NCBI GenBank assembly: GCA_000435675.1
Contig: FR895148.1
Coordinates: 185,399-193,813, forward strand
Direction of reading: 5' to 3'
Source of the DNA: Eggerthella sp. CAG:298
GTDB lineage: Bacteria > Actinomycetota > Coriobacteriia > Coriobacteriales > Eggerthellaceae
DNA: 8,415 nucleotides
Part shown: piece by piece, positions 5,898 to 8,415 of the stretch
How positions within the stretch are numbered: position 1 is the first letter of the stretch
Layout of the letters: each line of letters opens with the position of its first letter
Program-made: the position numbers and the translations under genes
Notes under the pieces: model-generated
Told to the model about the DNA's origin: nothing
The model's input: only the letters and a program-made list of their open reading frames with translations
The model's database searches: none

Positions 5898-7148
5898 TTA
5901 GCGCCCCTCAGTGCTGAATTCATCCTGAACAGATGAAACAGGGATGATCTGCGAAGCTTCATGCACGATCTCGTACGTGTCGCGCGCGATCATGTATTCC
6001 TCATCGGTCGGGATGACGATGATGGTCACATCTGAATTATCGGTCGAGATGATGCGTTCGAAACCACGCTGCTTGTTCTTTTCGGGATCGAGGATGATAC
6101 CGAGAGGCTGGAAACCGGAGAAGATCATGCGACGCATCTTCTGGCAATTCTCGCCCACACCCGCAGAGAGCACGATCGCATCTGCGCCAGACATGAGCGC
6201 AAGATACTGCCCGATATATTTCTTGCAGATCGATGAATACATCTCGTACGCGAGAATCGCACGTTCATCGCCTGCATTCGAAGCGTCACGCACCATACGA
6301 AGATCGTTGCTGATGCCAGAAACGCCCAAAAGACCCGATTTCTTATTGAGCACATCGTTGACCTCTTCGGTAGAGAGCCCTTCGTGCTCCATCAGAAACG
6401 TTACGATCGCAGGGTCGATCGAGCCTGAACGCGTACCCATCATAAGGCCATCGAGCGGCGTGAAGCCCATCGAAGTATCGACCGGGATACCGTGATCGAC
6501 TGCCGTGATCGAACAACCATTGCCCAAATGGCAAGTGATGATGCGCAGATCGCTCAAGTCTTCACCAAGGATCGCAGCGGCACGTTCGGAAAGATACCTA
6601 TGGGACGTACCATGGAACCCATATTTGCGGATGCCGTACTTCTCGTAGTATTCGTACGGGATCGGATACATATATGCTTTTGCCGGCATGGTCTGGAAGA
6701 AGGCCGTGTCGAACACCGCCACTTGCGGGGTGTCCGGCATGAGCTCTCGACAAGCTCTGATGCCAGCGACCGCAGCTTTGTTGTGAAGCGGAGCAAGTTC
6801 TGCCAGCTCCTCGATCTTCGCGATGACATCATCATCGATGAAGGCCGAGCGATCGAAGTATTCGCCACCATGCACGACACGATGCCCGACCGAACTGATC
6901 TCATCGAGCGACGCGATGACCGGATCGTCCCCAGAGAGAAGAGAATCGATGACGAGCTTGAGTGCTTCAGTGTGATCTTTCAGAGGTTCTTCGATCAAGA
7001 CCTCATTATCGTCAACACGATGCTTGCGGAAAGCATCGGGAGAACCGACGCGCTCGCACAGACCGCGCGCAAGCACCTTATTGGAATTGAGATCGACGAG
7101 TTGATACTTGAGCGACGAAGATCCTGCATTGATAACGAGGGTTTTCAA
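5898..7148 (-). CDS. ackA: Acetate kinase
   Basis: The cytosolic enzyme converts acetyl phosphate and ADP to acetate and ATP, the substrate-level phosphorylation step of acetate fermentation, and runs in reverse for acetate activation. The 416-residue protein has NAGSSSLKYQL (7-17), VGHRVVHGGE (87-96; Arg90), FDTAFFQTMP (146-155; Asp147), YGFHGTSH (176-183; His179), CHLGNGCS (206-213), MGTRSGSIDP (237-246; Arg240), LSAGVGEN (327-334) and PTDEEYMIARDT (380-391). These cover the substrate, phosphate and catalytic positions known from the Methanosarcina enzyme. The start is TTG at 7148: the conserved N-terminus MKTLVINAGSSS begins exactly there and AAGGAG lies 5 bases upstream. The ORF is about 15-20 residues longer than usual because of a polar C-terminal tail. 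pta, the usual partner, is not adjacent. A TATAAT box lies just upstream, so the gene probably has its own promoter. Confidence 0.97.
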   Translation of the reverse strand: MKTLVINAGSSSLKYQLVDLNSNKVLARGLCERVGSPDAFRKHRVDDNEVLIEEPLKDHTEALKLVIDSLLSGDDPVIASLDEISSVGHRVVHGGEYFDRSAFIDDDVIAKIEELAELAPLHNKAAVAGIRACRELMPDTPQVAVFDTAFFQTMPAKAYMYPIPYEYYEKYGIRKYGFHGTSHRYLSERAAAILGEDLSDLRIITCHLGNGCSITAVDHGIPVDTSMGFTPLDGLMMGTRSGSIDPAIVTFLMEHEGLSTEEVNDVLNKKSGLLGVSGISNDLRMVRDASNAGDERAILAYEMYSSICKKYIGQYLALMSGADAIVLSAGVGENCQKMRRMIFSGFQPLGIILDPEKNKQRGFERIISTDNSDVTIIVIPTDEEYMIARDTYEIVHEASQIIPVSSVQDEFSTEGR

Positions 7149-7153
7149 CGAAA

Positions 7154-7159
7154 CTCCTT
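7154..7159 (-). promoter_or_regulatory. Strong ribosome binding site for the TTG-initiated ackA
   Basis: The minus strand reads AAGGAG, 5 bases before the TTG start at 7148. The near-consensus site supports initiation at a rare start codon. Confidence 0.85.
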
Positions 7160-7163
7160 CCGA

Positions 7164-7203
7164 AAGCCTTTGAATAATTATACGTTCTGACCTTGGAAGG
7201 CTT
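7164..7203 (-). promoter_or_regulatory. Probable ackA promoter with flanking inverted repeat
   Basis: On the minus strand a perfect TATAAT (7182-7177) sits 28 bases before the ackA start and just upstream of its ribosome binding site, implying a short 5' leader. The -35 region at 16-18 bases spacing is weak. A 7-bp inverted repeat (AAGCCTT at 7164-7170, AAGGCTT at 7197-7203) brackets the -10 box and could be a regulator site or chance. The rest of the 140-base xseB-ackA gap shows no terminator, hairpin or short gene that I can support. Confidence 0.5.
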
Positions 7204-7288
7204 CTTAACGTGCGATGGCTTTATCGGTGACTGGGTGGACGGCTGCGCACACAACCCGAACGGAATACCTCACACCTATCAGGCGGGA

Positions 7289-7537
7289 CTACGCCTTGGA
7301 AAGTTCTGTGTCGGTTTGCGTATCGTCAATGTTCGTATCAAGCTCACCCATGAGTACCTCGACCTTTTGCTGTGCGTCAGCAAGGCTTGATTTCAGATAG
7401 CGCAGAAGCGCGACCCCGCGCTCATACTTCACAAGGCTCTCTTCAAGCTCGAGCGTATTGCTCTCGAGCGCCTCTACGATCGCAGAGAGCTCATTCATCG
7501 CTTCACGGAACGTGAGGGTGATCTCTTCGTTTGCCAT
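7289..7537 (-). CDS. xseB: Exodeoxyribonuclease VII small subunit
   Basis: XseB binds XseA in several copies to form exonuclease VII, which degrades single-stranded DNA from both ends to short oligonucleotides in repair and recombination. The 82-residue product is of normal family length and has the family pattern: LSAIVEALESNTLELEESL (residues 17-35), then KYERGVALLRYLKSSLADAQQKVEVL, a mostly helical hairpin. After this is a short Asp/Thr-rich tail. The ATG at 7537 has AAGGAG (7543-7548 on the minus strand) 5 bases upstream. It lies 50 bases after xseA, the usual gene order, so both subunits are probably translated from one mRNA. Confidence 0.93.
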   Translation of the reverse strand: MANEEITLTFREAMNELSAIVEALESNTLELEESLVKYERGVALLRYLKSSLADAQQKVEVLMGELDTNIDDTQTDTELSKA

Positions 7538-7545
7538 AATCTCTC

Positions 7546-7563
7546 CTTACAGGGCTTACAGGG
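7546..7563. repeat. 9-bp tandem duplication between xseA and xseB
   Basis: CTTACAGGG is present twice head to tail (7546-7554 and 7555-7563). The first copy overlaps the xseB ribosome binding site on the other strand. It looks like a simple slippage duplication in the 50-base intergenic gap. Confidence 0.7.
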
Positions 7564-7587
7564 CCAAACCTTACGAATCAAAACGGA

Positions 7588-8415
7588 TCAGTTCGTCTCT
7601 CCGAATTCGATGATGACCTCTTCATGCGTAGCAGCAACCGCGCAATCGATAACGCCATCCGACACTTGGATCGACAGCCTATCATTCGGCTTAACGCCTT
7701 CGATGCTCTTCACCAGCGCACCTGAAGCATCCTTTGTGATCGACCAACCACGCGCAAGCGCTCCCAGCGGCGAGAGATCGTTCAATCGTGCGCTCGCAAG
7801 CGCTGCTTGGTTGAAGAAGCGCTCGAGCACGGTCTTGCCCGTGTTCGCCATCGCAAGATCGTAAAGCGACAGATCATGGTTGCGTGCGGTGAACTGGGCA
7901 TCAAGGCTCGTAGCGAAGGTGCGCGCCAGATGATCGAGCGATTGAAGCTGTGAGGCGATCATATGTGGAAGCGCGCTCGTAAGACGCGACCCCACACCTT
8001 CGAGCTTCGCCTTATCCGCTTCTCCAAAACGCCCAAGAGCGCTTTCCAAACGCGCCTGCGTATGATCGAGCCACTGAAGGTCGTTCGCATAGAGATAGTG
8101 CATATCCCTAAAGAGCGGACGGTTCTCAAAAGCATTCACGTAGTTGATCGAGCGCTCGATGCGATGCAAGAAAACCTGGCTCATACGTGCGCCGAACGAA
8201 TCGAGTGCTTCCAAAAGCTCAAAACGGCTCGGACTGACCGCTTCGGCTGCAGCTGTTGGGGTCGAAGCGCGCACGTCGGCAACCATGTCGGCGATCGAGG
8301 TATCAGGCTCATGCCCGATGCCCGTGATGATTGGCACCGGGCTTTGTGCGATGAAGCGTGCGAGCGCCTCATCGTTGAATGGCATGAGGTCTTCGAAGGA
8401 CCCGCCGCCGCGTAC
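7588..8415 (-). CDS. xseA: Exodeoxyribonuclease VII large subunit (partial, N-terminal part beyond the right edge)
   Basis: This is the catalytic subunit of exonuclease VII. About 275 C-terminal residues are visible. The frame is open through the right edge: codons at 8386-8415 read VRGGGSFEDL and continue into MPFNDEALARFIAQSPVPIITGIGHEPDTSIADMVAD, the most conserved part of the family. The internal Met at 8385 is therefore not the true start. TPTAAAEAVSP follows, then a long helical, probably coiled-coil region for XseB binding, and the C-terminal LSPLGALARGWSITKD motif. E. coli XseA is 456 residues, so the N-terminal OB-fold DNA-binding domain and first part of the catalytic domain (roughly 170 residues) are missing from the window. 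The gene ends with TGA at 7588-7590, 50 bases before xseB. Confidence 0.95.
   Translation of the reverse strand, partial: VRGGGSFEDLMPFNDEALARFIAQSPVPIITGIGHEPDTSIADMVADVRASTPTAAAEAVSPSRFELLEALDSFGARMSQVFLHRIERSINYVNAFENRPLFRDMHYLYANDLQWLDHTQARLESALGRFGEADKAKLEGVGSRLTSALPHMIASQLQSLDHLARTFATSLDAQFTARNHDLSLYDLAMANTGKTVLERFFNQAALASARLNDLSPLGALARGWSITKDASGALVKSIEGVKPNDRLSIQVSDGVIDCAVAATHEEVIIEFGETN

Noticed and set aside
6492..7190. A 232-codon plus-strand frame opposite the 5' half of ackA
   Set aside because: It is antisense to conserved ackA motifs; the product resembles no known family and is best read as a shadow.
7193..7390. A short plus-strand frame in the ackA-xseB gap
   Set aside because: It runs into xseB in antisense, has no ribosome binding site, and overlaps the ackA promoter region.

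Overview
The window is a stretch of ordinary bacterial chromosome, tightly packed and about half G+C. Protein style, gene order and base composition suggest a member of the Coriobacteriia (Actinomycetota), probably near Eggerthellaceae or Cryptobacterium. That placement is inferred from remembered family likeness, not from a search. No mobile element, CRISPR array, rRNA, tRNA, phage gene or toxin system was seen. No gap between genes exceeds 300 bases.

Layout. Bases 1-128 (+) are the 3' end of an unrecognised gene with a Glu/Ala-rich tail, followed by a clear intrinsic terminator. galU (+, 362-1177) follows after a leader that carries two copies of a CTCTAGAG palindrome. A convergent zone with two hairpins (1176-1259) separates galU from everything else, which is on the minus strand. 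Read in the direction of transcription (right to left), the minus-strand genes are: xseA (3' part only, running off the right edge), xseB, ackA (TTG start, own promoter), metG, a TatD-family nuclease gene, a small Cys-motif flavoprotein gene, ksgA, and veg (own promoter, its terminator facing galU).

How the genes relate. metG - tatD - flavoprotein - ksgA looks like one transcription unit: a 37-base gap, a 16-base overlap, then a 5-base gap. It resembles the conserved metG-tatD-rnmV-ksgA(-veg) neighbourhood of Bacillus and relatives, with a C-x2-C-x2-C-x5-C flavoprotein gene where rnmV (5S rRNA maturase M5) would be. metG charges tRNA-Met, and ksgA dimethylates 16S rRNA in late 30S assembly. 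xseA and xseB encode the two subunits of exonuclease VII. ackA makes ATP from acetyl phosphate and is not next to pta here. galU supplies UDP-glucose for envelope polysaccharides.

No convincing undescribed system was found. The points worth a second look are modest: the flavoprotein in the rnmV slot, the duplicated palindrome before galU, an acidic tail on Veg, an irregular zinc-knuckle region in MetRS, and a strong excess of the hexamer CGATCG (17 hand-counted copies).
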